Shown: positions 23,746 to 31,600 of the stretch, one piece after another | Layout: each line of letters starts with the position of its first letter | Numbering within the stretch: position 1 is the stretch's first letter | Assembly: GCA_015057085.1 (NCBI GenBank) | Contig: SVFB01000086.1 | Coordinates: forward strand, 1 to 32,929 | Source of the DNA: Lachnospiraceae bacterium | Lineage (GTDB): Bacteria; Bacillota; Clostridia; Lachnospirales; Lachnospiraceae | Direction of reading: 5' to 3' | DNA length: 32,929 bases | Notes under the pieces: model-generated | Seen by the model: the letters and a program-made list of their open reading frames with translations, nothing else | Databases searched by the model: none | What the model was told of the DNA's origin: nothing | Program-made: the position numbers and the translations under genes

Positions 23746-25347
23746 ATGTTTTGTTCTAATTGCGGAACCAAAAACGCAGATGATTCTTTATTCTGCGAAA
23801 GCTGTGGTGCAAAGTTGGAGCTTCCTACAGTAGATCCGGATTTTCAGCCGGAAAATGTGAATAAAACAGAAGCTCCTGAGTCAGCTGCAGCTGAGACTAC
23901 AGTTCAGTCAGGATCATATAATGCACAACCGGTACAGCCGGCACAGGCAGTACAGCCGGAGCAGCCACAGCAGCCGGTACAGCCGGCGCAGGCAGTACAA
24001 CCGGAGCAGCCACAGCAGCCGGTACAGCCGGCGCAGGCAGTACAACCGGAGCAACCAGTACAGCCGGCACAGCCAGCGCAACCACAGCAGCCGGTACAGC
24101 CACAGCAACCGGTACAACCACAGCAGGCATATGCTCAGCAGGCTTATGCTGCACCGAGACAGATGCGTCCGATTAAGGATTTTGCATGGATTATTGCAAC
24201 TGCAGTTGAGGCCATCGTATTTGTTGTAATGATTGTCGTATTCTTTAAAGTAGGTAATAGTACATTCAGCGCAGCAAATGCAGCAGAAAAATATTATGAG
24301 GCTTATCTTGCTGAAGATTGGGATACAGTTTATGACTGTCTTGATCTTGATGAGGAAAATGGATTCCTTACAAAAGAGAACTTTATTGCGGCTCAAAAGA
24401 CATCAGCTTATACAGATACATATAAAGTAACAGCAAAGGAATTATCCGATGCTTATGCAAGCATCTACAAAGACGCAAACGATGATAAGGATGCTAAATA
24501 TGTTGAAGTAAGCTACAAGAGCAAATATGATGAGGGAACCACAACTCTTACCTTAAATAAGACCGGAAGAAAGTTCCTGTTCTTTAATGACTGGACTGTT
24601 TCTGGAAGCTCATATATTGTTGATAATGTTTCAGTAAGCACCTATGCCACTTTTGATATTATGGTGGATGGCGAGAAGCTTGATGACAAATATATCACAA
24701 CTACGGATGATGACTATAAAACTTATGTGATTCCTCATATCTTTATGGGAAATCATGAGTTTTCTACAGCATTGGGCGATGTTGTGGGTGCGTCAACAGT
24801 CTATGATGTCTCATATGATGATTACAGCTGCAGTTTATATGATTTTAAATTGAGCAATGAAATGTTAAGCGAAGCAGCAGATGCTGCATACAACGGTTAT
24901 TTGAAGATACTCACAACCTGCATTCAGGGTGGAGATTTCTCTGATATTTCCGGCCTCTACACAGATTCTATTGTTTCTGATGCAGAGAGCAATTGGAATT
25001 ATTATATGGATGAATATTCTCGCTATTATGCTCAGAAAATCAAGCATCTTGATTCTGAAGCAAAGAAAACAGCTGAAGGTATCATAAGCGCTGATTTTTC
25101 TGATCTTTATGAAGAGCTGTATTATACAAATGTGGACAGTAATGGAAATCTTTGCGTAGAGTTTACCATTAATTATAATTATACAACCACTTCTGTGGAT
25201 GTTACAACCGATTGGTGGACCGGCAAAGTGACAAAGGAAAATAAGACATATGATAGCTCTAATTATGATTATGTTTATGTAACATTAATCGATGGTGAGT
25301 GGAAACTTTCATCAAGCGTAATTCCATATTTGTATTATACATACTAA
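23746..25347 (+). CDS. Zinc-ribbon membrane protein with Pro/Gln repeat and extracytoplasmic domain
   Basis: 533 residues. The N terminus is a cytoplasmic zinc ribbon (MFCSNCG ... FCESCG; Cys3, 6, 17, 20). Residues about 62-125 are a Pro-Gln-Val repeat. A membrane helix lies at about 144-169 (WIIATAVEAIVFVVMIVVFF). The outer part begins AAEKYYEAYLAEDWDTVYDCL, a helical pair seen in TcaA/YvbJ-type proteins, and carries on with beta-rich sequence of unknown fold. The architecture (zinc ribbon, linker, one membrane span, outer domain) fits TcaA-like envelope proteins, which in staphylococci affect glycopeptide response and wall-teichoic acid; transfer of that role is a guess. RBS AAGGAGG. It is followed by a terminator. 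Confidence 0.8.
   Translation: MFCSNCGTKNADDSLFCESCGAKLELPTVDPDFQPENVNKTEAPESAAAETTVQSGSYNAQPVQPAQAVQPEQPQQPVQPAQAVQPEQPQQPVQPAQAVQPEQPVQPAQPAQPQQPVQPQQPVQPQQAYAQQAYAAPRQMRPIKDFAWIIATAVEAIVFVVMIVVFFKVGNSTFSAANAAEKYYEAYLAEDWDTVYDCLDLDEENGFLTKENFIAAQKTSAYTDTYKVTAKELSDAYASIYKDANDDKDAKYVEVSYKSKYDEGTTTLTLNKTGRKFLFFNDWTVSGSSYIVDNVSVSTYATFDIMVDGEKLDDKYITTTDDDYKTYVIPHIFMGNHEFSTALGDVVGASTVYDVSYDDYSCSLYDFKLSNEMLSEAADAAYNGYLKILTTCIQGGDFSDISGLYTDSIVSDAESNWNYYMDEYSRYYAQKIKHLDSEAKKTAEGIISADFSDLYEELYYTNVDSNGNLCVEFTINYNYTTTSVDVTTDWWTGKVTKENKTYDSSNYDYVYVTLIDGEWKLSSSVIPYLYYTY
23929..24054 (+). repeat. 45-bp coding tandem repeat
   Basis: Two full 45-base units (23929-23973, 23974-24018) and a third cut to 36 bases (24019-24054), encoding PVQPAQAVQPEQPQQ. 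Shorter PVQP(A/Q)Q units follow to about 24126. Copies 2 and 3 are almost identical, pointing to recent expansion or slippage. Confidence 0.9.
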
Positions 25348-25391
25348 TAGGCTATATGCTCGATTGCAAAGCACAAATAATATGATATAAT

Positions 25392-25424
25392 AAGGAAGTT
25401 CTGAGAAATCAGAGCTTCCTTTTT
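25392..25424 (+). terminator. Terminator after the zinc-ribbon gene
   Basis: AAGGAAG (25392-25398) pairs with CTTCCTT (25415-25421); inside it TCTGA pairs with TCAGA; T residues follow. Confidence 0.85.
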
Positions 25425-25492
25425 ATATAAATAGAAACATTAAAATTGGAAAATAATTGTAATAACATGTTGTCATCTGGGAGGATGATTTT

Positions 25493-26011
25493 ATGAAGAA
25501 ATCACATAGAAAAGATGTTATCATTGCGCGAATTATTTTTGCGGCAATTGTTTTGGTATTTATTGCGTTGATTGTCACTTTGGGAATATTCTTGGCCAAG
25601 CGACATCAGGAGAAAGTTGCACAGAATAGTAAGAATACAGAAACGGAATCAGAAACGATTTATATTCCTGAGCTGATTGAACCGGAGACAGAAAAAGTGA
25701 ATTCTGAGGCACCGACGCAGGAGGCTGAATCAGGATATGTTTGGGCGACTGCAAATGTCAATCTGCGTGCGGAAGCATCTACTTCCAGCGAAGTATTGGC
25801 GGTTTTAAATATCGGAGATGAGTTGATTAAAATCGGTGAACAGGATGGATTTATCAAGGTAAACTTCAACGGAGTGGAAGGTTACGTATATCAGGATTAT
25901 GTCACAGATGAGAATCCAAATTCCGAAACAGAAAGTGAATCAACTGACGACGCTGAATCAACTGACAACAGCGAATCAACTGATGACAGTGCAACTGATG
26001 GCAACAATTAA
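25493..26011 (+). CDS. Membrane-anchored bacterial SH3 domain protein
   Basis: 172 residues. A basic N terminus and a membrane helix (about 11-35) precede an acidic linker. The bacterial SH3 domain (SH3_3 type, about 79-140) reads VWATANVNLRAEASTSSEVLAVLNIGDELIKIGEQDGFIKVNFNGVEGYVYQDYV in pattern, with the diagnostic VNLRAEAS and GYVYQDYV ends. The tail is a Ser/Thr/Asp/Glu low-complexity stretch made of STD-D/N units. Such domains bind peptidoglycan cross-bridges or other wall ligands. It starts behind GGGAGG and lies 23 bases before the large membrane protein, so they are cotranscribed and probably act at the same site. Confidence 0.85.
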   Translation: MKKSHRKDVIIARIIFAAIVLVFIALIVTLGIFLAKRHQEKVAQNSKNTETESETIYIPELIEPETEKVNSEAPTQEAESGYVWATANVNLRAEASTSSEVLAVLNIGDELIKIGEQDGFIKVNFNGVEGYVYQDYVTDENPNSETESESTDDAESTDNSESTDDSATDGNN

Positions 26012-26034
26012 TTCGTGGATACAGGAGTGAATCA

Positions 26035-28557
26035 ATGAAACGATGGATTCGTCCGGTGGTGTTACTTGTAGTATTCGTATTAACGATTATTGCAGGTTCA
26101 TTGCTCATGAATAAAACAAATAAGGATCTTACATCATCACTGGAGGAGGCTTCTCTTCCGGTGGTTTATTTTACATATGACGATATCACAATCAATGAAC
26201 TACATGGTTATGTGAACGAAATGAATCAATGTGCGATGCGAGATACCATCACGCCGATTCAGGATGATCGATTACTTCATGTGAAAATCAATACATATGG
26301 CACACCGGTGGATTCTATCCGTTATGAGATTCGTAGTCTGGACGGGGAGCGCTTGGTGGCTGATGGTGAAATCACAGAATATACTTCCAGTGGAAATACG
26401 ATTTCCTATGATGCTGAAGTAGAGAATCTGTTGGAGAATAACGAAGAATATGTTTATCGCATTACGCTTTCCGCAGATGGCAGAGATGTCTATTATTATA
26501 CGCGACTTGAGCGCACTGTCGATCGAAATGTTCCGGAGTGTCTTGCATTTGCAAAGGAATTTCATGATTACACTTTAAACGGCGAAGGCGCAAGCTTTAT
26601 TCCGACATATATGGATCCGGCAACAGGTGATGCAACCACCTTGCATTACGTGGATTTGACCTGTACTTTGAACCAGATTACATGGTCAAAGTTTGAGGGA
26701 GAGGTGGCAACGGAAGTCATTGCTGATATCAAAGAAATTAGCGATACCTATAATGTGATTGTGCTCAATTATGTGATGAGCTACAAGAATGAAGCCGGCG
26801 AGACAGAATTTTATAATGTGGAAGAGTATTACCGCTTGCGCAATACCGAGACGCGTATGTATGTTTTGAATTTTGAACGTACGATGACACAGATTTTCAG
26901 TGGTGAGAATGAGATTTTAAGTGACGCCGGAAATCTGCAATTAGGCATTCGAGATACGGATGTGGAATATCGTGCAAATGATGCGGGAGATATCATTGCC
27001 TTTGTACAGGAGGGCGAATTGTGGTGCTATAATGCGGAATCTAATCATATAGCAAGAGTATTTTCCTTCCGCTCGTTAGAGGGTCTGGATATCCGAGAGA
27101 ACTGGGAACAACACGATATTAAGATTGTCAGCGTGGATGAGGCGGGAAGCGTCGATTTTGTGGTATATGGCTATATGAACCGCGGCAACCATGAAGGTGA
27201 AGTCGGTGTGGCGGTTTATCATTATGATGGATTGTCGCACACCATTGAAGAAGAAATCTTTATTCAGTGTGATCAGTCCTATGAAGTATTAAAGGCGGAA
27301 CTTGGCCAATTGCTTTATGTGAATGAACAGGAAACACTGTTCTTAATTATGGCAGGCGATTTGTATCAGGTGGATTTGGCAAGCAAATCTGCAACGGTAC
27401 TCATCGAAAATATCAATTCGGACAGCTATGCTGTTTCACAAAGTGGACAGTATTTTGCATATATTGATCCTACGATGGTGAATGAAGCAACGCAAATTAA
27501 GGTGGTGGATTTGCGCAATCTTTCCACCTACGAAATCAATGCCGAGAGCGGTACCTATCTGCGTACGCTAGGCTTTATTGATGATGATCTAATCTACGGA
27601 ATTGCAAATACTAAAGATGTGTTGACGGATGATGCGGGAAATGTATCATTTGCAATGAGCGCATTAAAGATTATGGATGTCTCAGATGGTTCGCCGACAG
27701 AGCTAAAGAATTATACGCCGTCTTCGGGATATATTTCCGGTATTTCTGTGGAGGATTATATTATCACCGTTAATCTGGAGAAGTTGTCAGGCGGAAGCTA
27801 TGTGAGCAATGGAACAGATACCATTATGAATCGTGAGGCGGATACGGAGCAGAACGTTTTGATAACCACAACGGTCAGCGATGTGAAAGAAACACAGGTC
27901 CAGCTGGAGTTGGTTAACACCAAGAATACGGAGGCGAAGATGATAACATCTCAGCTTCTGGTTTCGGACAGCGATACGGATTTGAATATCACCTTGGAAG
28001 AGGCGTCAGAGCGTTTCTATGTATATGAAAAAGGAACGGTTGTATTCACTTCAGATAGTATTTCGGATGCAATTGACCAGGCTTATGCGGTGAACGGTGT
28101 CGTAGTGGATCAGGGACAATCTTATGTATGGAATCGTTCGATGGCCACTTCGGTGAGTCCGTTTACAGGTTTGGAAATATATGATACGGATGAAGGTGGC
28201 AGTTCAATCACTTGCTCAGTCAGTGCGATGCTGATGCGGGAAGAAGCCGGAATTGCAGTTGCTGATTTGATAGAAAACGGAACGGCGGTTTATGATATTT
28301 TGAAATCCGCATTAAAAGATGCGATTGTATTGGATGTATCGGGATGTACATTAGAAGAAGTTCTGTATTACATTAGTGAGGGCAGTCCTGTCTTTGCGAT
28401 GACAGGAACGGATAAAGCGGTATTGCTGACGGGATATACTTCCTCTGTAGTATATTATTTTGATACTGCATCTCAGTCGACAGCATCTATGAGCATCAGT
28501 GATGCGGAAGCACTTTTTGCTTCCAGTGGTAATATCTTTATCACATATTTAAAATAA
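26035..28557 (+). CDS. Large membrane-anchored protein with C39-like C-terminal domain
   Basis: 840 residues. One N-terminal membrane helix (about 6-25) and a large outer part. Residues about 40-290 are beta-rich; about 300-620 look like a beta-propeller (repeats such as GDIIAFVQEGELWCYN, LLYVNEQETLFLIMAGDLYQVDL, YFAYIDPTM, DLIYGIAN). The C terminus (about 715-840) has the layout of a C39-like papain-fold domain: ITCSVSAMLM with Cys727 where CGPTS is usual, SGCTLEEVLYYISEGSPVFAM, then TDKAVLLTGYTS, where the expected His of HAVLLTGY is Lys794, and YYFDTAS with Asp810. This is my fold reading, not a family hit; if right, the peptidase is inactive. Operon with the SH3 protein. Confidence 0.7.
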   Translation: MKRWIRPVVLLVVFVLTIIAGSLLMNKTNKDLTSSLEEASLPVVYFTYDDITINELHGYVNEMNQCAMRDTITPIQDDRLLHVKINTYGTPVDSIRYEIRSLDGERLVADGEITEYTSSGNTISYDAEVENLLENNEEYVYRITLSADGRDVYYYTRLERTVDRNVPECLAFAKEFHDYTLNGEGASFIPTYMDPATGDATTLHYVDLTCTLNQITWSKFEGEVATEVIADIKEISDTYNVIVLNYVMSYKNEAGETEFYNVEEYYRLRNTETRMYVLNFERTMTQIFSGENEILSDAGNLQLGIRDTDVEYRANDAGDIIAFVQEGELWCYNAESNHIARVFSFRSLEGLDIRENWEQHDIKIVSVDEAGSVDFVVYGYMNRGNHEGEVGVAVYHYDGLSHTIEEEIFIQCDQSYEVLKAELGQLLYVNEQETLFLIMAGDLYQVDLASKSATVLIENINSDSYAVSQSGQYFAYIDPTMVNEATQIKVVDLRNLSTYEINAESGTYLRTLGFIDDDLIYGIANTKDVLTDDAGNVSFAMSALKIMDVSDGSPTELKNYTPSSGYISGISVEDYIITVNLEKLSGGSYVSNGTDTIMNREADTEQNVLITTTVSDVKETQVQLELVNTKNTEAKMITSQLLVSDSDTDLNITLEEASERFYVYEKGTVVFTSDSISDAIDQAYAVNGVVVDQGQSYVWNRSMATSVSPFTGLEIYDTDEGGSSITCSVSAMLMREEAGIAVADLIENGTAVYDILKSALKDAIVLDVSGCTLEEVLYYISEGSPVFAMTGTDKAVLLTGYTSSVVYYFDTASQSTASMSISDAEALFASSGNIFITYLK

Positions 28558-28635
28558 TAAAACAGAAAAATTGTCTAAAAAATTCAGGTGTTTTTACACT
28601 TTTTAATCAAAAGTCACAGAAATGTGATTGAAGCC

Positions 28636-28664
28636 TTGAAAATACTAAGGAAATGCTATATATT
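28636..28664 (+). promoter_or_regulatory. Promoter of the HPr-like gene
   Basis: -35 TTGAAA (28636-28641), 17-base spacer, -10 TATATT (28659-28664). Confidence 0.58.
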
Positions 28665-28705
28665 TTACAAAGTAAGAAATTGTCATTATTGATAAGGAGA
28701 ACATA

Positions 28706-28957
28706 ATGTTAAAGAAGAGAGTAAATGTTTCTGATCTTTCTAAAAATCATGAAAATCCAATTGCAGAGCTTGTTCAGGTCGCATGTCGATATGACAGTGA
28801 GATTACATTAGAAAGCGATAACCGCAAGATTAACGCTAAGAGTATCATGGGTGTTATGGCATTTAACCCATCAGAGAATATGGCGGTTGAAATTGGGGCC
28901 GACGGAGCCGATGAGGAGGATGCTTTAGTAGCACTTGAAACGTTTTTAGTTAGCTAG
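28706..28957 (+). CDS. HPr-family protein with altered active site
   Basis: 83 residues, the length and fold pattern of HPr. His15 is in place, as is Ser46 in NAKSIMGVMAF, the site phosphorylated by HPr kinase in Firmicutes. The usual active-site context GLHARPA is changed to SKNHENPIA: Arg17, which helps phosphotransfer to His15, is Asn, and Gly13 is Lys. This is neither a normal ptsH product nor Crh (which lacks His15). It may be a regulatory HPr paralogue working through Ser46, or it may accept phosphate poorly. No ptsI is adjacent. It is followed after 21 bases by the DUF6465 gene, probably in one transcript. Confidence 0.85.
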   Translation: MLKKRVNVSDLSKNHENPIAELVQVACRYDSEITLESDNRKINAKSIMGVMAFNPSENMAVEIGADGADEEDALVALETFLVS

Positions 28958-28978
28958 TTTTTAACGGGAGGGAAAATC

Positions 28979-29401
28979 ATGGCAAACGACGTGAAAGTAA
29001 CAGCAGCAAAGGCTGCAGAAACCAAAGCAAAAGAAGTGGTTAAGGAGACTGCAAAGGCAGAAGCACCTGTAAAGGTAGAAGCACCTGTAAAGGCAGCAGT
29101 TGCTAAGAAAGCTCCAGCTAAGAAAGTAACCACAAAGAAGGCGCCTGCTAAGAAAGCAGAAGCTAAGAAGCCAGAAGCTAAGAAGCCAGCAGTAGCAGCT
29201 TCAAAGGTGAGTGTCAAAGTTCAGTATCAAAACAACGAAGTTAACGTAGTAGATGTTGAAGAAAAGGTAAAAGCTCAGTTTGTAGCTGAGGGCCATACCG
29301 CAGCTTCAATCAAGAAGGTTGAAATCTATGTTAAGCCGGAAGATTATTCAGCATATTATGTTATTAACGAAAAATTCTCCGGACGTGTTGACTTATTTTA
29401 A
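28979..29401 (+). CDS. DUF6465-type protein with Lys/Ala/Pro-rich tail
   Basis: 140 residues in two parts. Residues 1-75 are a disordered basic stretch built of AKK, APAKK and PEAKK units, like the tails of histone H1-like and nucleoid proteins. Residues 76-140 are a small alpha/beta domain (VSVKVQYQNNEVNVVDVEEKV, KKVEIYVKPEDYSAYYVIN, ending GRVDLF) of the kind annotated DUF6465 in Lachnospiraceae. Function unknown; nucleic-acid binding by the tail is plausible. GGGAGGG precedes the ATG. The end of the gene overlaps the -35 box of the tRNA-Gly promoter. Confidence 0.78.
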   Translation: MANDVKVTAAKAAETKAKEVVKETAKAEAPVKVEAPVKAAVAKKAPAKKVTTKKAPAKKAEAKKPEAKKPAVAASKVSVKVQYQNNEVNVVDVEEKVKAQFVAEGHTAASIKKVEIYVKPEDYSAYYVINEKFSGRVDLF

Positions 29402-29415
29402 AAAATTGTTATAAT
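29388..29415 (+). promoter_or_regulatory. Promoter of tRNA-Gly
   Basis: -35 TTGACT (29388-29393, inside the last codons of the preceding gene), 16-base spacer, perfect -10 TATAAT (29410-29415). Confidence 0.75.
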
Positions 29416-29422
29416 AGTTTTT

Positions 29423-29441
29423 GGCTGTCAGGTTGACAGCC
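29423..29441 (+). other. Hairpin in the tRNA-Gly leader
   Basis: GGCTGTCA-GGT-TGACAGCC, a perfect 8-bp stem with a 3-base loop, ending six bases before the mature tRNA. No T tract follows. It may be a processing signal or a stop for the upstream gene. Confidence 0.65.
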
Positions 29442-29447
29442 GAATAT

Positions 29448-29518
29448 GCGGGTGTAGTTCAATGGTAGAACACCAGCCTTCCAAGCTGGATACGTGGGTT
29501 CGATTCCCATCACCCGCT
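29448..29518 (+). tRNA. tRNA-Gly (TCC)
   Basis: Acceptor arms GCGGGTG (29448-29454) and CACCCGC (29511-29517) with discriminator T29518. Anticodon stem CCAGC/GCTGG encloses CTTCCAA with anticodon TCC at 29480-29482. T arm GTGGG-TTCGATT-CCCAT. CCA is not encoded; a T run follows immediately. Confidence 0.96.
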
Positions 29519-29554
29519 TTTTTTAGTATCAAAATTTCATGAAGGAGAAGAAGA

Positions 29555-30049
29555 ATGGAATTATACACTTTAACAGTAAAGAAACGTACTATGGGAGAAA
29601 CTGCAGTTGCTGCAATCTGGGGTGTATTGGCGTTGGCATGCATTGTATTAACATACGCTCTGATCTTTGCATTTGTTCCGGCAATCATTTTTATTTTGCT
29701 ATGGTATTTTTGGACGTTCCGAAGATATTTTGAATTTGAAGTGTCTTATTTTGACGGAGACTTCAGAATCGCAAAAGTCATCAATAAAAGCCGCCGTAAG
29801 AGGATTATGGCATTTACGATGGATGACGTGGTTCAGATCGCACCACAGGGCGATAGAAGCGTTTATAAGTACGAGAATGATACACAGATCAAGAATCACA
29901 ACTGCTATTCATTAGAAGCAGATGCGGTTGTGTATGATATCATCATCAAGAAAGAGAATAAGTTGTCTTTGTTGAAGGTGGAATTAGATGATAAGATGTT
30001 AAATGAAATCTGTAAAAAGTATCAGCAAAAAGTAATTCGTAAAGCATAA
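29555..30049 (+). CDS. DUF6106-type membrane protein
   Basis: 164 residues. Two adjacent hydrophobic segments near the N terminus (about 17-50, GVLALACIVLTYALIFAF then AIIFILLWYFWTF) form a membrane hairpin. The rest is a cytoplasmic beta-rich domain reminiscent of a PH-like fold: YFEFEVSYFDGDFRIAKVIN, RRKRIMAFTMDDVVQIAP, YDIIIKKENKLSLLKVELDDKMLNEI. This matches small conserved Lachnospiraceae proteins labelled DUF6106; no function is known. The start follows GAAGGAG. It stands alone between tRNA-Gly and the convergent YvyF-like gene, two bases from that gene's stop. Confidence 0.72.
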   Translation: MELYTLTVKKRTMGETAVAAIWGVLALACIVLTYALIFAFVPAIIFILLWYFWTFRRYFEFEVSYFDGDFRIAKVINKSRRKRIMAFTMDDVVQIAPQGDRSVYKYENDTQIKNHNCYSLEADAVVYDIIIKKENKLSLLKVELDDKMLNEICKKYQQKVIRKA

Positions 30050-30050
30050 T

Positions 30051-30473
30051 TTACTGATGATCTTTGTCATAATCGACAAATCGCATGCGACTTGCATGTT
30101 CCTGCTCCTGGGCTTCGTATCCGCGGATATTTGAGTTCAGGAGCTTTAAACATCTTGGGCATAAGGTGCCGAAGCTGACACGGGCGCCGCAACGTTGACA
30201 GTGCACAGAAGTTAAGCTGTTATCTCCGTTTGTTACATATTCGATACGGCCGTCGCGAATCCATTGCTTTACACGGCGTACCGGAATATGAAAATGATCG
30301 GCCACCTGATATTCGTTGACATTATTTTCGCGAATATATTCCTTTACCTCTTGGAAGAGCAAGCGGTCTGCGCAAGCAGGGCAAACAGTGCCTTCGAAAG
30401 CTTCCGGAAGCGGACGATGACAGTATTCACATTGTTTGTATTCCCCGAAATACTCTTCACGGATTGTTGCCAT
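30051..30473 (-). CDS. YvyF/TIGR03826-like flagellar-associated protein
   Basis: 140 residues. An N-terminal zinc knuckle (CEYC ... CPAC, Cys15/18 and a second pair), a helix-turn-helix-like centre (LLFQEVKEYIRENNVNEYQVADHFHIPVRRVKQWIRDGRIEY in pattern; core VADHFHIPVRRVKQWI), and a second zinc knuckle (CQRCG ... CPRC). This layout fits the Firmicute flagellar operon protein family that includes B. subtilis YvyF, which lies near flgM and influences flagellar gene expression. Here it is away from flagellar genes (the rod cassette is 22 kb off). GGGAGG precedes the ATG. It is divergent from murI over about 70 bases. DNA binding is inferred from the central helix pair only. Confidence 0.72.
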   Translation of the reverse strand: MATIREEYFGEYKQCEYCHRPLPEAFEGTVCPACADRLLFQEVKEYIRENNVNEYQVADHFHIPVRRVKQWIRDGRIEYVTNGDNSLTSVHCQRCGARVSFGTLCPRCLKLLNSNIRGYEAQEQEHASRMRFVDYDKDHQ

Positions 30474-30477
30474 GCTT

Positions 30478-30505
30478 TTGACCTCCCATATATTCGTGAT
30501 ATAAT
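30478..30505 (+). promoter_or_regulatory. Promoter of murI
   Basis: -35 TTGACC (30478-30483), 16-base spacer, perfect -10 TATAAT (30500-30505). The -10 is half of a palindrome, GATATAATTATATC (30498-30511), which also offers TATAAT on the minus strand (30509-30504) for the divergent gene. Confidence 0.72.
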
Positions 30506-30543
30506 TATATCATAGTAATAAAAAAAGTGAAAAGAGGAAACGC

Positions 30544-31329
30544 ATGAGTTTACTGAAATCTAATAAACCGATTGCCGTTTTTGATTCCGGCGTTGGCGGA
30601 ATCAGTGTATTAAGAGAGTTGGTACATATAATGCCGAATGAAAATTATATTTATTTTGGTGATTCTGCGAATGCTCCCTATGGCACGAAGACAACTGATG
30701 AGGTGCGTGAATTGACAATCGGTCACGCAAAGGATTTGTTTGAAGAAGGCGCAAAAGGATTGGTGGTTGCATGTAACACAGCAACTTCAGCTGCGGTGAG
30801 AAATCTTCGTGAATTATATCCCAAGATTCCGATTGTGGGAATTGAGCCGGCATTGAAACCGGCAGTGGAAGCAAAAGAGCATCCTACCGTTTTGGTGATG
30901 GCGACTCCGATGACCATTCGAGAAGCGAAATTTCAAAAGTTGATGGAGCGCTATCAGAATCAGGGCGAAATCATACCACTTCCTTGTCCGGGATTAATGG
31001 ACTTTGTGGAGCGCGGGGATTTAAACGGTGATGATCTAAAAAAATATCTTGTGGAGCTTCTGTATGCATATAAGCAGGAACCGGTGGACAGCGTGGTATT
31101 AGGATGTACCCATTATCCCTTCGTTCGAGATGCGATTGTCGAAACCCTAGGGGAGTCGGTTACGGTATTTGATGGCGGTGAAGGAACCGCAAGAGAGATG
31201 CATCGTCGTTTGGAAGAAGCACACCTTTTGACAGATCGAACCGAAAAAGGAGAGGTGGAATTTCGAAATAGCCTTCCGGATTCTTCCGATAAAATCAAGC
31301 TTTGCAAAGAACTTTTAAAAGAAATTTAG
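30544..31329 (+). CDS. murI: Glutamate racemase
   Basis: 261 residues. Converts L- to D-glutamate for peptidoglycan. Signatures are all present: AVFDSGVGGISVLREL at the N terminus (Asp14, Ser15), IYFGDSANAPYG, the first catalytic Cys77 in VVACNTATSAAV, and the second Cys188 in VLGCTHYPF. GIEPALKPAV lies between. Length is normal (about 255-275). RBS GAGG. Divergent from the YvyF-like gene, with an own promoter that overlaps that gene's ribosome site. No obvious terminator follows directly. Confidence 0.96.
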   Translation: MSLLKSNKPIAVFDSGVGGISVLRELVHIMPNENYIYFGDSANAPYGTKTTDEVRELTIGHAKDLFEEGAKGLVVACNTATSAAVRNLRELYPKIPIVGIEPALKPAVEAKEHPTVLVMATPMTIREAKFQKLMERYQNQGEIIPLPCPGLMDFVERGDLNGDDLKKYLVELLYAYKQEPVDSVVLGCTHYPFVRDAIVETLGESVTVFDGGEGTAREMHRRLEEAHLLTDRTEKGEVEFRNSLPDSSDKIKLCKELLKEI

Positions 31330-31600
31330 AAAATTTATAATTTATTTTGAATGAAAACACAAATTGGACACATTTTATGTGTATAGTAATACTTGTCAAA
31401 GGGACACCCCCCTTTACATTATTCCCTTTTTATTTTAAACATTTTCATAACTAAACTCCTCGATAGAGTCTCTGGTTTCCCCCAGAGACTCTATCACTTT
31501 GTGTACAGAATTCCTATTTTTGCAAAATCAAAATTTTTTGTTCCCAAGTTGGATAGAATAGAGTAAAATACAAGGCGTATTTGAAAAGGAGGAAACAAAA
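31330..31600. other. Intergenic region with a 14-bp perfect hairpin
   Basis: No gene. GATAGAGTCTCTGG (31462-31475), loop TTTCCC, CCAGAGACTCTATC (31482-31495) form a perfect 14-bp stem without a T tract. A weaker AAAGGG/CCCTTT pair lies just after 31398. TAGAAT and TAAAAT near 31555-31570 may be -10 boxes for the transporter, but no convincing -35 box accompanies them. Confidence 0.7.

Noticed and set aside
29428-29688. Minus-strand frame across tRNA-Gly
   Set aside because: Includes the tRNA complement, a common artefact.
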